DNA of 64,000 bases from contig NZ_CP012670.1 in NCBI RefSeq assembly GCF_004135735.1, positions 2,356,001 through 2,420,000 on the forward strand, given 5' to 3'. The position numbers and the translations under genes were made by a program. The notes under the pieces are model-generated. The model searched no databases. It saw only the letters and a list, made by a program, of their open reading frames with translations, and had not been told where the DNA came from. Positions 62,982 to 64,000 of this stretch are shown here, in pieces; the stretch's first letter is position 1; every line of letters starts with the position of its first letter. Source of the DNA: Sorangium cellulosum (GTDB lineage: Bacteria; Myxococcota_A; Polyangia; Polyangiales; Polyangiaceae).

Positions 62982-63170
62982 GTGGCCGTGCCCCGCCATC
63001 GCTCGGCTGCTCAGATCCTCCGCGAGGTCCCTCCGCGCGTGCGCGCAGGGCTGCTCCGGCTCGGTCTGGACCTGGAGGACCCCGCGCTGGCGAGGCTCTT
63101 CGTCGAGGGCGTCCGCGTGGCCGACGAGCTCATCGCGGAGGAGGCCGCGCGGGACGCGGAGCGCGGCTGA
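62982..63170 (+). CDS. Small protein of unknown function
   Basis: 62 residues from GTG at 62982. Helical with strong high-GC third positions: AQILREVPPRVRAGLLRLG, LARLFVEGVRVADELIAEEA. The size and composition would suit an antitoxin-like or adaptor peptide, but nothing specific is recognisable. There is no clear partner gene. Confidence 0.4.
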   Translation: MAVPRHRSAAQILREVPPRVRAGLLRLGLDLEDPALARLFVEGVRVADELIAEEAARDAERG

Positions 63171-63600
63171 CGCGGCGTATTGCCTCCAGCCGCGCACATT
63201 TTCCATGCCGCGTGCCGCCGATCCCACGCGGACGCCGTAGCCGCCTCCTGGCATGAGCCCTCGACGTGACAGCGCTGCGCCTGCCGCCGCGACGCGCTCC
63301 AGCAGCGCAGCCTCGCGCTTCGGGTCCGAAGGCCGTTCGTGACCGGCGTGCCGGCTGGGCAGCCGCACCGCGATGAGAGCGGGCTCCATCTCCTCTCGGG
63401 AGAGCGGCTCGTCGGGCGCCAGGAGCCTCGAGGACGGTTTGACGTGAATCCGATGCCCACCAGCGCTCATCGCCTCATCACCAAGGCGGCGCCGGGGGGA
63501 GAGCTGCGCCTGGTCAGCGCCATGCATTAGGTTCTGACGCGCGCATTTTCCATGCACAACCCACTCGTTCTGTCATGGGCGCCATAGTAGTTGCTGGCCC
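63171..63600. other. Region with possible minus-strand fragment and 12-bp direct repeat
   Basis: 430 nt. A minus-strand frame from ATG at 63470 (MSAGGHRIHVKPSSRLLAPD) shows gene-like codon usage for about 65 codons and then fades; it may be a fragment. CATTTTCCATGC occurs at 63197-63208 and 63544-63555, enclosing this fragment, which could be a footprint of insertion or recombination. Confidence 0.4.
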
Positions 63601-63765
63601 ATGAGTCCCGGACCCGACAGTCCCGCCCTCGCTCGGCACCCGGCCACCCCCGAGGACGACCCGGTGCGGTGCGCCTTGCTGCGCGCCCCCGCTCGCCGCC
63701 GTGGGCGCGTCGAGCAAGGCGTCGTCTACTACTCCCCGCGCGCGGGGCACCTGCCCGCGAGGTGA
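63601..63765 (+). CDS. Possible small protein
   Basis: 54 codons from ATG at 63601, ending three bases before the next ATG. Arg/Pro/Ala-rich with a more regular end (RVEQGVVYYSPRAGHLPAR). The family is not recognised and there is no strong ribosome binding site; coding status is uncertain. Its position suggests coupling to the next frame. Confidence 0.3.
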   Translation: MSPGPDSPALARHPATPEDDPVRCALLRAPARRRGRVEQGVVYYSPRAGHLPAR

Positions 63766-63768
63766 GCC

Positions 63769-64000
63769 ATGCTGGACGCGGTCACGGCGGCGCTCGCCGC
63801 CATCGAAGCAGAAGGTGGGTTCGCGATCGAGCTCGCATGCGGCTCCGACGATCTGCGCATCGAGGTCGACGGGGTCGGCCCCATCCGCTTCCCGATCTCG
63901 GAGGTCACTCTACCTCCTCGATCACGAGTACACGCAGAGGAGCCTGGGCTGGGGCCGCCTCAAGAACGCGGATCGGCTGCGCGCCTCCGCGCTGCGAGAG
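63769..64000 (+). pseudogene. Broken gene running off the window (possibly a 2OG-Fe(II) oxygenase-like protein)
   Basis: ATG at 63769 begins a normal-looking protein (MLDAVTAALAAIEAEGGFAI, VDGVGPIRFPIS). After about 50 residues the sensible reading jumps to another frame (LYLLDHEYTQRSLGWGRLKN, ADRLRASALRE) that stays open to the window edge. The two parts resemble the front and a central region of Sorangium proteins I associate with 2OG-Fe(II) oxygenases, with the segment between them missing. Inferred internal deletion with frameshift near 63908. The identification is tentative. Confidence 0.4.

Overview
The window is very G+C-rich and carries gene families typical of large-genome myxobacteria: Ser/Thr kinase, FHA and PP2C signalling, PEGA/TPR proteins, Cys-rich Kelch lipoproteins, and an adjacent MXAN_2561/MXAN_2562-type pair. 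Together with dense GC-rich tandem repeats and proline/alanine linkers, this suggests a Polyangiales organism, probably Sorangium-like. That assignment is inference; no rRNA or marker gene is present.

Layout. 1-6.5 kb: 5'-truncated excisionase-type HTH gene, a TldE/PmbA homologue, a membrane protein, larB and larC (nickel-pincer cofactor synthesis; larC has a long His-rich N-terminus), a 21-bp tandem array and a thioredoxin-rhodanese fusion. 6.6-9.3 kb: a perfect palindromic element and two peptide-type ABC permeases, one with a very large loop. 9.3-16 kb: a tightly packed minus-strand operon of zinc-ribbon/double-FHA protein, tail-anchored PP2C phosphatase and two membrane-anchored trypsin-like proteases, one carrying its own FHA domain. 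16-24 kb: beta-barrel candidate, acidic protein, TPR lipoprotein, threonine aldolase, GMC oxidoreductase with small partner, and an unknown Ala/Pro-rich protein. 24.3-27.7 kb: a Spy/CpxP-like protein, a small membrane protein, a response regulator, a histidine kinase and a second receiver protein (envelope-stress-like set). 27.8-35.3 kb: lipoprotein, small unknown protein, second copy of the palindromic element, then Ser/Thr kinase, Cys-rich Kelch lipoprotein and PEGA protein in one minus-strand operon.

35.4-41 kb: diacylglycerol-kinase-like protein, a frameshifted secreted hydrolase-like gene, a membrane protein and an AmpG-type transporter. 41-45.1 kb is the most unusual part. A short Rhs protein is followed, after one in-frame TAG, by a deaminase-type toxin domain, a 29-nt homopolymer and a STAND-type ATPase. 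Loss of one base in the homopolymer would join the deaminase and ATPase frames. 45.4-57.7 kb: two M16 peptidases (one active, one degenerate), lipoproteins, a DUF6600-type protein, an ATP/ADP-carrier-like protein fused to HEAT repeats and a cyclic-nucleotide domain, the MXAN_2561/2562-like pair and a PDZ lipoprotein.

57.7 kb to the end is accessory-like and eroded: tRNA-Pro(UGG), a VOC protein, tRNA-Arg(CCU), a 41-bp AT-rich palindromic tandem array, a MenAT1-like toxin-antitoxin pair, an internally deleted IS66 transposase, a GxxExxY nuclease-like gene bounded by 23-bp inverted repeats, a signal peptidase II gene lacking its first membrane segment, and gene fragments.

Limits: all product names come from motif recognition by eye. 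No homology search, structure prediction or codon statistics were run.
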